A stretch of DNA of 64,000 nt from Apium graveolens (GCF_009905375.1 NW_027417092.1:1-64000), one strand, 5' to 3'; shown: positions 34,785 to 45,852, numbered from the stretch's first letter. Numbers and translations are program-made. Notes: generated from the sequence alone by a model not told the origin.

Positions 34785-35612
34785 TTTTACCTAATTTTCC
34801 TTATAAAATCATTCAAGATAAGTTTGATTTTTTTTATAATTTTTGCATATGACTAAAATCTATATACTTTAACATCCGTACGGTTGGATCGTTCAAAAAA
34901 TTATTTAAAAAAATATTTTGTTGATCGAGAACGAATCTCATTATAGGGAATACTACTTTTACCGAAATTTGCTTATAAAGTCATGCAAGGTAAGTTTAAT
35001 TTTTTTATAATTTTTTCATATGACTAAAATCTATATACTTTAACATCCGTACGGTTGGATCGTCTAAAATATAATTTTAAAAATATTTTTGTTATTCGGG
35101 AAACAATCTCTTTTAGGGTTATAGTACTTTTACCGAATTTTTCTTATAAAGTCATGCAAGATAAGTTTAATTTTTTTTATAATTTTTTCATATGACTAAA
35201 ATATATATACTTTAACATCTGTACGGTTGGATCGTTCAAAAAATTATTTAAAAAATTTATTTGTTGATCAGGAACGAATCTCATTATAGGGAATAGTACT
35301 TTTACCGGATTTTCCTTATAAAGTCATGCAAGATAAGTTTTATTTTTTTTATAATTTTTCACATGACTAAAATCAATATAATTTAACATACGTACAGTTG
35401 GATCGTCTAAAAAATAATTTTAATAAATTATTTTGTTTTTTGGGAAAGAATCTCGTTTAGGGTAGTAGTACTTTTACCGAATTTTCCTTATAAAGTCACT
35501 CAATATTAGTTTGATTTTTTTTTAATTTTTTCATATGAACAAAATCTATATACTTAAACATCCATACGGTTGGATCGTCTAAAAAATTATTTTAAAAAAT
35601 TATTTTTAAAAT
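34785..35612. repeat. 172-bp tandem array, about 4.7 copies
   Basis: The phrase TTATAAA(G/A)TCA recurs at 34801, 34973, 35144, 35316 and 35488, a period of 171-172 bp. Each unit also carries CATATGACTAAAATC and CGTACGGTTGGATCG (with small variants). Copies 1 and 3 share GAACGAATCTCATTATAGGG and copies 2 and 4 share a GGGAAA.AATCTC.TTTAGGG variant, so the array is built from dimers. Confidence 0.93.
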
Positions 35613-37655
35613 TTAAGAATTCGATATCACACAACAGATTTTTTTAAAAACCGTTGTGTGACACCTTCAGAAAATCAAGGGCTCTTATTGTGCCAACTAA
35701 GTGATCTAGGTGAAGTCAATCAGTGGGTGAGATTTTGCAAACTAAGCGATCCGGGTGAAATATTTTCCACCAATCAGATGGTGCCACGTTTTTCTATAAA
35801 TATACAACGGTTATTGTCTTGTTAGAACTTTCGTCTGAACCTTATTTAAGAACTGTTGTTTGATGTATAATAAGACCAGACTTTTCATAAACACTTGTCT
35901 GAAAGGTAAATATCCAACAGAAAGACTTCTAAATTAACCGTTGTCTCGGGATGGCTTAGATAACAGCTTCATAAACTGTTGTTTTTTTACATTTACAAGA
36001 CGACGGTTTTTTAAACCGTTGTTATAGAGATGGATTAACAACAAATTTGAAAAACCGTTGTCTAACATATTACAACGGTTACTCATCCCGTTGTGTGAAG
36101 TATATCAAGACAATAGTTTTAAAAAAACTGTTGTGCAAACTCCACCTTTTTGTGATTTTTTTTACAACGGTTCACAAAACTGTTGTATGAACCTTGGATT
36201 AGACAATGGTTGTAGGACGGACAAAATAAAACTGTTGTCTGTCATTTTGGGAAAACGGTTCTTTTGTCAACTGTTGTCTAATTAGTGTTGTCTGAAGCTG
36301 TTTTTCTTGTAGTTAACATTTTCGGTTATCCAGAATATGCAGTCATCAAATCTTACAGGGGCTTGCATAGTACAAAGCAAATGTTACCCAAAATCTTACA
36401 GAGGCTTGCATAGCATAAAGCATATGCTACCCAAAATGGCTAAACACACACATACAGACTAGTCATGACTATACGTGTCCCACTACTCCGGCGACACACC
36501 TATACAATTTAAATACACCGTATATGAGGTGCCAAGCACGAGATTATCCACTCGTGATGGATATCTTATAATATCTCCCAAATCATATCATACCACTGTA
36601 CAACCAAAAATATATTTCTCAACCATCACCAACCAAAATATCTTACAAAATAGAATATTGGTGCTTAAATCAAATATGACCAGTTCTGAAAAATATTAAT
36701 TTACTCTATGAAGATGATCTTATCTGAAAAAGTACAAAACACAAAAAACGTAGAAAATTCTGAGAGCTTTCCAGAATGGTAAGCCTCGTTAAAATTGACC
36801 AAGTAACGAATTCGGAGGATAGACATTTGCGAACTGCTGAATAGAATCAGCCCCTGGATATTTTAATAATTAACTATTTACGACATCGAAACTACATAAT
36901 TTAGCAGCGGAATATGAACATAAAATGTAGAACTCGAAAATACCTTTCAGGAATATTATTACTCATAAAATTTGCATAAAATCTCAATTTAATATGAATT
37001 TTTAAAGTTAGCACCTCGGTTTCGAAAATATCCTGGCACGTTACAAAAATGGCAGAAAGCACACTCTTACAAGCAGGATTTCAGAAAAGTTAAAGAGTGA
37101 AGATCATAGAAAATTCAATTATCTTTCTAGGGACACCAAGATCACCCTCATACGATAAAATATGAATTTTATACAAATATTATAAGAATTCAGACTATTG
37201 TAACTCTAACAACTAGCCACTACGAAAATAAAGAGCGGGTAAAACAATATGTACCTTAGAATTCAGAAAATATGATGGATACTCAAGAAATTCAGATGTC
37301 CCCAATCTTACTAAACCCTAGTTTAAGAGTAAGAAGTATCAAAACCTATAAATTTTATATCCTAAACGAAATACGATTGCATTTACGTAATTTAATCTTT
37401 ACCTTAGCTTCAAATAGATTATGTTATCTTACTCCTCCCTCTCCTTCTCTCTCTACCTTCCTCCTCCCTGACCAAAATAATAACGTAAGTCTTCAAAACC
37501 CTATTCTTTTTCTTTCTTTTTTATATTCCAACGCCTCTTTCTATTTCTTTTCTTTTTTTATTTAAAAACTACTTTCTAATTAATAAGACAATATATAATA
37601 TATTAGTTAATATTTGAATATTAAATAATATAAATATATGTCGAGGTCTTACAAT

Positions 37656-39595
37656 TTAGATGCTTCTATTCGAGCTTCCATAGCAGCATCATCAGGATTG
37701 TCATCATCATCAGAATCTCCAAATTCATCATCATCATCAGAAAATGTCTCAGGAATATCAAAACAGTGTTAGGAACTTTGCCTTTGAGCTTTAAATTAGG
37801 AGTTGACTTAGAAGGCTTAGTTACCTGTGATGTTCCTGAAATAAGAGAACCAAAACCTAAATCTCTCTGTTCTTTTAAAGTGATCTCATCACTTCTCACA
37901 CATATATCACTTTCAATAGTAATATTTTTCTCACGTTTATCACTCTTATCTACCTCTCCTTTTTCCAGTACAGGAGACTGCCTCTCAATAATTATATTTT
38001 TCTCTTGATCTTTTCTCACAATCTCATTAGAAAGGCTCAACTCACTAGGAAAAGAAGAAATAAGATGTGGCAAAGAGGAGTGGTCTGTAGTCATATAAAT
38101 AGAGGTATCCATAGTAATAGGTCTATTTATAATCATGCTAGCAGATAAAGTAGATGTAGACAGAATTGTACATTGAGTATTAGAAGCCATTGGTATTGCT
38201 TTGAGAGGTTGTACCAATATGGCTCCAGTGTTATCCTTAGAAGTGACCAGTACATTAGGATTTGTAGAGTCAGGAACAGTTTCATCAGGAATTGACCTTG
38301 TGTTAGGATTTTGCTGCTTGTCAGGAATTAACCTCATGTCCGGATGTGATATGAAGTCTGCAACAGTACTTTGAACTGTTGGTTCTTGTGGGACTTGAGG
38401 TTCAGAAGTTTCTTCAATACTTTGAACTGAAGGTTCTTGTGTGCTTCCCTCAAAGATGAGATCATTGATGATAGCATACAGTTAAGCAATGTGCTTCTGA
38501 TGCTTCTGATGAGCTTCCCTTTCGTGTACTGTCTTCTGAATATCAGCATCCACAGAAATATGACTCCCTTGAGCAATGTCAAGAATAGTCTGTTGAGTTT
38601 TAGTGCTTGCACCCACACTTTGAGAAGGTGGTTCTTGTGTAGCAAGGGCATTAACAGTTGCATCTTCACATTGAGAAGATGGTTCTTGTGGACTGTACCC
38701 CTTCTGTGGAAACTGCTTCTTGGACTGCTTTCTGACATACAATGTAGTGTCTGCAGCCTTTCTGTTAGCTTCATCAGGATTTGACTGTGCTGAGTCAGGA
38801 TTTGATGGAGACTTGTCAGGATTTGCAGTTTCCTGACCAAGAGCAACTTGAGCTAAAACTTCCAAACCAGCTTTCTGTTGCTTATCCCGATCCTTTTCAG
38901 TTGCTTTAACTAGTCTTCTTTTCTTTTGCACATGACTAGCTGCTATAGATTCAGCTTTTTCTTCCTATGTACTAGCACCAGTAACCTCCACTGGTCTAAC
39001 ATGCATTTTAAAAATAACTGGTCCATCACTATCAGTATCTGATGGCTCATCTACCAGCTTAACACAAGCTGTAGTCTTTCTTTTCTTTCCACCTATACTC
39101 TCCTTGATGTTTGTTAGTGGTGTTACACTTTTCTTCCTTCCTCCACCTTGTTTCTCTAATGATTTAGTGAGAGTGAACCAACCTTTGAACCTGATTGTCT
39201 CTGAGACACATCAGTCCTAGCTATTGGTTTTTATTTTACAACTGATTCCTTTTGAGAAGAATTAGAGGTGATATAGTGTTTAGATTTGGTACGTGAAGAA
39301 GATACAATTGGGTCAGGAACAAGGTGGGATGTGCCATGTTCCAAATTGTATGAACTGGAGTATTTGTGAGGCATTTTGTTAGACAAAAATACCCACATTT
39401 CCCTTAGTAGAATTGTATCTCTCCTGAAAGTATCCTCCCTCTTTGGCAAATCAAGTAAAGACTTTGAATTGATTTGAAAAATCATTAGAAGCTCATCATC
39501 ATCAAAAGTTACATTAGGTAAAAGATAAGTAAAAATCAACTACAAAAACCTAGTGTAACCAACACCACCATCCTCATCATTAAATCACTGTTCTT
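37656..39595 (-). pseudogene. SIRE-2 extra 3' ORF, N-terminal part
   Basis: Minus-strand pieces at 39231-39539 ('FDDDELLMIFQINSKSLLDL', 'REMWVFLSNKMPHKYSSSYN'), 38482-38931 (Lys-rich, then repeated N-P-D tripeptides) and 37666-38337 are separated by frameshifts. They read as one charged, low-complexity protein of the SIRE extra-ORF class. The N-P-D and I-P-D tripeptides are encoded by copies of the element's TCAGGATTTG and TCAGGAATTG motif. The end at 37656 abuts the inserted gypsy LTR. Confidence 0.65.
38247..38843. repeat. TCAGGATTTG-type motif, dispersed in SIRE-2
   Basis: Variants TCAGGATTTG, TTAGGATTTG and TCAGGAATTG occur near 38256, 38284, 38303, 38321, 38773, 38795 and 38816. More lie near 40764, 40791, 40999, 29482 and 28529, and reverse complements (CCTGATT) are in the 3' LTR near 28170 and elsewhere. 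Confidence 0.85.
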
Positions 39596-39955
39596 TTGAG
39601 ATTAGCTGGTTGCTTCTTGAAACCTATGTGTTTTAACTATTCATCAATATTAAAAATAACTCGAGAATAAATTAGTTTTGCATATGTCCGAATTTTAATT
39701 TGAAGGCTAAAATTATTAAAACAGGCATTATTCACACATGCAAATTCAAAAAGAAGATGAACAGTCACAAGATTGTAATTCTCACAAGAATATGAAAAGT
39801 TACTAGAGCATGCATCACACATTAAGAATGAACAATCAAGGATTTTTCATTGATGATTTGAGATGAGTGCAAAGATAGAAATATAAAAGATTTTGAAGAT
39901 TTAAAATAGTCCTAACTCCTAAAAGCAAGAAACTACTCCGTCTTCGTCTGCTTTT

Positions 39956-40301
39956 CTGCCTCCTGGCTCTTCATTGCCCGACGATGATAGATGTGAGACA
40001 TGGAGGATGTAAGAGAGATGATGTTCTATCGCAGCTCCAGAGCCTCGAGGCGACGTTGCTCTGCCTCCTCCTATCTTCGTTCTTCTTCAAAATGGGTCTC
40101 CATTGTAAATAACTAGAGTTCCAGTTGATCATCCCAAGAGAGATGATCAAAGACTGACTGTGGAAAGTCAGCGGGGTGATAAACTTGACCGTTTATCTGG
40201 ACACGACGTCTAAACGGGTCAAAGTAGATACTCCCATCAACAGGGTTGTTGACAGGGAAGTAAACACCGTTGTTACAACGGTAGAGTTGAAAGTTAGCCA
40301 T
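39956..40301 (-). pseudogene. unrecognised small gene, three in-frame TAG stops
   Basis: From ATG at 40301 the frame reads 62 codons (MANFQLYRCNNGVYFPVNN..), meets TAG, and continues in the same frame through two more TAG stops to a final TAG near 39948. The second half is an acidic and basic helix ('METHFEEERR', 'EEAEQRRLEALELR', 'MKSQEAEKQTKTE'). All three internal stops are TAG where glutamine (CAG) would fit the surrounding E/Q/R-rich helix. A TATA-like TAGCTATATAATC lies about 105 bp upstream on the same strand. I do not recognise the product. It lies where RT and RNase H should be, between the linker and the extra ORF, so it may be a separate insertion or capture. Confidence 0.5.
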
Positions 40302-40718
40302 TTGTTGGTGTAAGAAAAGAAAGGATTGAGAGTTGTGTTTGTCGAGAAGGGTTTAAAATTTTTTTTTACAAGTATAAATTATTCTAGTGAGAGAGGATAC
40401 GTGATTATATAGCTAAACAAGACGTGAGAAACTAAAGAGACGCTATTGATAATCGTGTAATAATGAAAACAACATGCATAATATTACACGTATCTATGCA
40501 AGTAAAAACAAAGTCTCTTTATTTACTCCTATTCCTAATCTTAAAAGGATACTGATGACAAATTTATCATGATTACTCTAAAACAAATTTGTATCAATTA
40601 AAATTATGAAAGAAATAATGTTACCGTCCTTTAAGGAAAAATCAAGTCTTGTCCATCATGAGCTGAGATAATATTCGCAATCCACTTTTTTTAAAAAAAA
40701 TCAAGAAATTTAATCATG

Positions 40719-40730
40719 ACCCCCCCCCCC
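40719..40730. repeat. C12 homopolymer
   Basis: Twelve consecutive C in otherwise AT-rich DNA, at or near the junction between the SIRE-2 linker fragment and the unassigned stretch to its left. Confidence 0.95.
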
Positions 40731-40734
40731 AGCA

Positions 40735-41463
40735 TTTGCATTGATGGGTTCAGTAGCAAAATCAGGATTCTCATCAGCATTGATCAATTCGTCAGGAATT
40801 GACAAATCATCAGTAATTGAATTCCAGCATCGGTCCCATGTGAAACTCCCCCTGTATTAGTGTTGTTAGTTCCTGATTGAGTAGAGTTTCTATCTGTGCA
40901 ATGTTCACCAATTTGATTTTCTCCTGAATTTTGAGTAGACTTTCAGTTTGTTGATGTTGCTCCCCCTCAACCTGTGCAGTGTCACCAATCAACTTTAGAT
41001 CATCAGGATTTGCCTATTTTCATGACTTAAGCCTTTTGTTTGCAGATACACGCTCTTCATGAGTTTCTTATTTTCCAATCTACTGATGCCTTGCATTCTA
41101 AACAAGTTTCAGGACCATCAGTATTTGCATAAAGTTTGACTTCATAGATGTTTCCATGTATGTAAGCTTTGAAAACAATCTTCTTTGTGACTTTATGAAG
41201 TATTTCACAGTGATTATCATAAAACACAACATAGTATCCTATGTCAGTAATTTGACTGATGCTCAACAGATTATGCTTCAGTCTTCTACCAGAGCTACAT
41301 TTGAGATTATGACATTTCCAATGATTATATTACCATATCCCAGTGTTTTTCCTACATTGCCATCACCATAGGAAACCATTGGTCTAGCCTTCTCCTCATA
41401 TTCTGACCACAGGGATTTAATTTCAATCATATGAGCGGAACAACCACTGTCCAGTACAAGCAC
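40735..41463 (-). pseudogene. SIRE-2 protease, GAG-pre-integrase and linker fragments
   Basis: At 41278-41463 the minus strand carries the protease active site 'LDSGCSAHM' and 'YGDGNVGKTLGYGNI', then at 41057-41266 'MSISQITDIGYYVVF' of the GAG-pre-integrase domain. 40810-40992 is Gln-rich and resembles the IN-RT linker. The zinc domain, integrase core, RT and RNase H are absent. Protease is joined almost directly to a piece of LTR at about 41480, so gag and most of the 5' LTR are deleted. Confidence 0.8.
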
Positions 41464-41481
41464 ATTCTTCTTGTTAGAGCT

Positions 41482-41649
41482 TCATATATGTTAGAGTTTC
41501 AACGGATATTCATATGTAAGTATCAACGGATGACTGAATAGAGTGTCAACGGATGATAATGAAGCTTCAACGAGTAATCATATCCTGACAGTTGATCAGA
41601 TTCTAATTGTCAGACAGATCCTGATTCTTGACTTAGCCAATTCCCAATA
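41482..41649 (-). mobile_element. SIRE-2 5' LTR, truncated
   Basis: Only the outer ~165 bp remain, over 90% identical by eye to 28035-28200. The outer end is TATTGGGAATTGG on the minus strand (TG mutated to TA). Three TCAACGGAT copies at 41499, 41523 and 41546 are intact here but mostly mutated in the 3' LTR. GGTAA follows at 41650. Confidence 0.85.
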
Positions 41650-41654
41650 GGTAA

Positions 41655-41915
41655 AAAAATTGGTCTAGTTGGTAAAAATTAAAAATAAAAAATAAACCTT
41701 TAAAAGGTGGGAACTGAAATTAAAAGAAGTACTATTGTTGTATAAATAATTCTTAGTTTAGATAAATCACAAATTCTCTTAACTTTTTCACTTAATCTCG
41801 CATAATTTTCAAAGCTTGATCTTCAATTATTCGATTAATCATTCTAGAATAGTCTCACTGATCCCGTTAAGATGTAATATATATCCAATTAATTTTTTTG
41901 ATCTGAATCCTTCAT
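41655..41915. other. unassigned AT-rich spacer
   Basis: No gene or repeat boundary seen between SIRE-2 and SIRE-5. Confidence 0.5.
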
Positions 41916-42441
41916 TCTTAGATATAATTGGTGATATCAATATTTAGCTATCAGAGTTTTCCATCAGAGTCTGTGACTGGAAGATATTAGAGTTTATCAA
42001 TTTATCAGCATTTGACAGATCAGAGTTTATTATCAGCATTTATCTGTTAGCATATGTCGAAACTGGATTCGAGGAACCGATTGATTCTATCTAGAAGACT
42101 TGATTTGCAGAATATATGTTGGTATAGGACTTTACTTAATTGTAACAATCAACAGGTGGATATGTATTACAATTACTTTATTCATGCATATCATATCTTA
42201 GATTGATTGTGTAGTTGTGCAGTATATAAGCACATATTAGGTTTACATTATAGGTGTTGATTATCGATAATATCATTCGTGTAACCTAACAGCTCTCAAG
42301 GACATCTTTTCATCCGTTGAGAGGTTTGTAAATAGTTTTTATTTATTTATATAAAGATTGTTCTTCATACTTGAGTTTTAAACCGATTTGATTGTTAAAT
42401 AATGTATTCACCCCCTTTATAATATACTTTAAGGCCTAACA
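41916..42441 (+). mobile_element. SIRE-5 5' LTR, about 526 bp
   Basis: Right end GGCCTAACA abuts a primer site; the left end is a degraded TTAGATATAATTGG matching the SIRE-3 LTR start. Contains a TATA-like GTATATAAGC near 42221, a C-rich/G-rich run near 42411 and repeated ATCAGAGTTT/ATCAGCATTT phrases at 41950-42050. One ATCCGTTGA at 42312. Confidence 0.75.
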
Positions 42442-42443
42442 AC

Positions 42444-42455
42444 TGGTATCAAAGC
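42444..42455 (+). other. primer binding site of SIRE-5
   Basis: TGGTATCAAAGC, a one-base variant of the initiator tRNA-Met site, two bases after the LTR. Confidence 0.85.
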
Positions 42456-42502
42456 AAGCTGTTGATACAGATACAGTTTCAAAATCTAGAAAATAATCAA
42501 TA

Positions 42503-43400
42503 ATGGTTGACAAAGAAACTCAAACTATACAACCACCACCAGTCACAAACTCAAACAATAACAACATGAGCAGATATGAAATCATCCGTGTTCTAATATT
42601 GGAAATGAATGAATATCATATTTGGATAGTGAAGATGGCTATGTGTTTGAAAACTACAGATCCTGAATATCTTAACAGGATCTATGATGGACCTTATGAG
42701 CCTAAGAAAGGGGTTGTTATTGTTGGTGGTGAAACTGAAAAGATGGTTGACAAAGAAAAGAAGGACTATACAGCTGATGATTTGGCATCCATCATGAAAG
42801 ATGCTAAAGTTAGACATCTCTTGCATGGCAGTCTGGATAATATTATATGCAATGGAGTTATTGGATGTAAAACTGCCAAAAAAATATAAGAAACTTTAGA
42901 AATTAAGTGTCCAGGCACTACTGCAATCAAGACAGGAAGACTATACCCACACAGGAGTATGATTACTTTGACTCAAAAGCTGATGAGTCACTAACATATA
43001 TCTATGACGGGTTTAAAAAATTGTTGAATGATCTGTCATTAGTGGATAAAGAATATGATCCAGAAGACTCAAATCTGAAGTTTCTTCTTGCACTTCCTGA
43101 AAAATAAGATTTGAAAGTCACTTCTATTAGGGACAATTATAATCTTGAAGATATATCTTTGTATAAGATCTATGGAATGCTCAAGACTCATGAACTGGAG
43201 ATGGAGTAAAGAAGTAAGGAAAAAAGGTCAAAATCATTGTGATCATTGTGATGATGAGAACCTTTTGCAGATGGATGCCTTGATGGTGAAAACCTTCAAA
43301 AAGTTGGCCTACCAAGATTTCAAAAAAGGAAAGAAAAGATTTCGAATCTTCAAACTCTGGTAAGAAAAATTACTATGAATTATGATGAGAAGGAGTCCAA
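42503..43400 (+). pseudogene. SIRE-5 gag, N-terminal half
   Basis: Open to 42889, then broken: 'EIIRVLILEMNEYHIWIVKM' and 'GSLDNIICNGVIGCKTAKKI' blocks, followed near 42950-43107 by 'QEYDYFDSKADESLTYIYDG' and 'DSNLKFLLALPE', and near 43160 by 'LYKIYGMLKTHELEM'. These match the SIRE gag order seen in SIRE-1. Single-base changes introduce several stops. The sequence switches at about 43400 to the 3' end of a DUF247 pseudogene on the other strand, so the rest of the element is deleted. Confidence 0.85.
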
Positions 43401-44170
43401 GTCCGGAAACGTTGGCAACTACTATAGTTGCAGCTACAACAGAGATGACAGACCACAGACTAGACCTGGCAACATTCCGTTGAAATACCTATCCATCAAG
43501 ATCAACTTCCATCTCAACCACTTGCGCTTCACCCGAACCATACCAACCTCCACGTGTAAACTTTTTTGTACTCCTCCATATCATTGCAGATCCTAGCAAA
43601 AGAAAAGTCTTTTTGTTCTTCTCTTAATTCCTCATACAAATTGTTGAATATATTAGCTACTAGCTGGTTTTTGCCAACCAAATTATCAGTAACCCCATGT
43701 TTAACTAGCACTTCTACATCACCGGCTGTGTTTCTGAGGCTGTCCATGAAGATTATATAGCTGGCTATGTGCTTCTCATAGTTCCCACATTGTTCATATG
43801 CTATTAGATTACGGAAGAATGTTTCAGACTGTGGAAGTCTTAGCAGCCCAGATTTAAATGATAAGTCAAACAAATCTCCCATCCCACACCAAAACGCAAA
43901 CCAGCTCACTGGCACTTCTGGTTTACTCGAACCTACCATTTAGAATCCTCTCATTTTTTCTGTTCAAAGGTCTGTGAAGGATAACTAAGAATTCAACTAG
44001 ATGCCTTGAACGTTCATGACCATCAATCATTAGTTATGGAGGACATTAAACTTTCAACCACATTAACGCGAACTTCTCCATTGCTTTCTTCTGAAATATG
44101 TGTCACGTCACCTATATTTACCATCTGCATTCCCTCTTTTCTTTTGTTACCTGCAGAGATGAACACCCAA
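43401..44170 (-). pseudogene. DUF247 pseudogene A (internally deleted)
   Basis: Minus-strand frame 43529-43939 carries the C-terminal DUF247 blocks ('GDLFDLSFKSGLLRLPQ', 'TFFRNLIAYEQCG', 'IASYIIFMDSLRNTAGDVEV', 'GVTDNLVGKNQLVANIFNNL'), with a remnant of the membrane segment at 43410-43520. About 44010-44120 matches the N-terminus of the copy at 50491-51126. The ~900 bp between is deleted. Best viewed as the paralogue of pseudogene B. Confidence 0.85.
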
Positions 44171-45200
44171 ACAAGACACACTCAGTCAGTGTTTATTAAC
44201 AATGCAATAGTAGGATCCGCAAATTTGTAAGGGAGCCAGGGAAGAGAAGTAAATAATGGAAAATAGATTATGTTCCTCTTTCTCTTAATCTTTTCAAAAT
44301 CGGGAAGAAATGTTATAGAGACAAAGATTTGAGAAATTTCTATTCAATTCATAAGCTTTCTTTACCTTTTCTTTCTTTTCTATTAGAACAAAATAGAATA
44401 GAACAATGAAAAAAAATCTTGTATCACTCTAACATTGGTATTGCACAGGAGACTCTGTACTTTAAAGTATCGACAATCAAGAGAAATGATAGCATTTGGT
44501 CATTTAGGAAAAAACTATAGAGCCTAACAGGTAACTTGATTTCGTAACTACATTTTACTTTTCTGAGGATAGTAGTGAAGGGTTATCAGCTATGCAACAG
44601 ATATATGTAAAGAATACTTGAATTACACAAAATCAAGAACTTGATACGTCTATGTAACTACATTGTAATCTTCAAACTTGTAACTAAATTCGAACAGCAG
44701 AGAGCATAGAGCACGAAATTATAAGAAATGTAAGAAGAACCTGGTCAGACCGGTTGAATCTGAATCAAGAACAAGAAGTTAAGTTGGCTATGTAATAATA
44801 AGAAATGTAATACATGATTTGGGCGTTGACTTCAACAATAGTACTTTGCATCTCTTACTTTCCTAACTTATTTGCTAACTTATTGTGAATTTATCATAAT
44901 TGATTTTTTAAAATAGAACCTATTATTTCATGTTAAATAAACTAAACTGATCAGTATAAGAAATCTGTAAGATTCTTAAGATGCTAAAAGCAGATCAACA
45001 GGGCATAATTAGTGTATCATCCATGCAAACAAACAGCTATGAAATGGTGTAATTTGAACACAGGAAGGTGTTATAGATGTGAATCCGAAACGCTTACATA
45101 GAGGATAGTTGAGCTTTTCACTGATTAGTGAAAAAGTTAACGAGGAAAAGATAAAAAAACATGTGAGATTTCAGAAGTTAAACTGACAGCTAGAGCAGGA
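44171..45200. other. intergenic part of the DUF247 duplication
   Basis: No gene. Long stretches (for example 44434-44530 and 44690-44830) match 51652-51740 and 51780-51930 closely, so this is duplicated intergenic DNA. Part of it recurs a third time at 46690-46950. Confidence 0.75.
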
Positions 45201-45204
45201 AAGT

Positions 45205-45600
45205 TGGTCATCTATTACTTAAGTCCTGAAATGGCGCACACAGTTTGTACAATATTAAGGACTGAGGACTACAACTGTAGTTGCAGCTATGAATGAGACT
45301 ACAGACCATGGATTGCTGAAATACTTAATCTTCAATATCAACTTCCACTTGAAACATCTCGACCTCCATTGGTGATACCTGTCTTTTCTGTACTTGTTCA
45401 GATTAATACAAGTATCAGCAAAATAGAAGTCTCTCGCATTCTCTACTACTTCTTTGTGCAGATTGTTGAACAGGTCTGCTACTAGATGATCTTCACCAAG
45501 CTTATTCACAAGTTTCCTTCTTGACGTGCAATTTTACATCCTCAGCTGTGTTAATAAGGCTGTCCATGAAGATTATGTAGCTGGTTATGTGCTTCTTGCA
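45205..45600 (-). pseudogene. DUF247 C-terminal fragment B1
   Basis: Frame 45255-45509: 'LGEDHLVADLFNNLHKEVVE', 'DFYFADTCINLNKYRKD' and the membrane segment start 'FSNPWSVVSFIAATTVVVL'. Matches the C-terminal third of the intact gene at 53006-54433. A shorter copy lies at 52460-52750. Confidence 0.85.
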
Positions 45601-45852
45601 GAATCATCTTAGAAAACTGTTTGGTAAAAACATGTACTAAATAGATAAAAAAGACGGTGTAATAGATGTTAATCAGTAAAGACTACATGAGAGAATAATC
45701 ACAGTGCATAATACAACTGAATTTGACAATCCATAGTTGAACACTTGACTGATTCCTGAAAGGTACATGATAAAAAGGAGAAAGGCATATGTATATTTCA
45801 CAAGTTGAACTCAACGCCAGGCTGCCAGGCCATGAGAGTAGTTCATCAGTTA

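Larger units (their letters stand above)
30636..36313. mobile_element. CACTA-like non-autonomous element, 5.7 kb
   Basis: Terminal inverted repeats ACTACAAGAAAAACAG at 30636 and its complement ending CTTGTAGT at 36313 match the CACTA (En/Spm) terminus CACTACAAGAAAA except for the first base. Subterminal regions (30655-31200 and 34550-36310) are packed with ACAACGGTTTT/AAAACCGTTGT repeats in both orientations, as in CACTA elements where transposase binds. There is no transposase gene. The inside carries a thioredoxin exon, a CT-rich leader-like stretch, a Tourist-like MITE and a 172-bp tandem array. A 3-bp target duplication could not be recognised. Confidence 0.75.
30145..37655 (-). mobile_element. 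gypsy-type LTR (solo or truncated) carrying a CACTA-like insertion
   Basis: On the minus strand it starts TGTAAGACCTCGACATAT, a Tekay/Retand-style LTR start, at about 37653. Outside the CACTA-like element (30636-36313) the LTR amounts to about 1.85 kb. It is inserted in the SIRE-2 extra ORF, whose two halves abut it on both sides. No internal domain, PBS or PPT is seen, which suggests a solo LTR. The lower boundary near 30145 is not a clean CA end and no 5-bp duplication was found, so this end is uncertain. Confidence 0.6.
27639..41649 (-). mobile_element. SIRE-2 element, decayed and invaded, TSD GGTAA
   Basis: GGTAA at 27634-27638 and at 41650-41654 flank the two LTR ends, so the 14-kb span is one insertion. 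Minus-strand order: truncated 5' LTR, protease and GAG-pre-integrase fragment, linker fragment, extra ORF, 3' PPT and complete 3' LTR. RT and RNase H are missing. The extra ORF is split by a gypsy LTR that itself holds a CACTA-like element. Confidence 0.88.
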
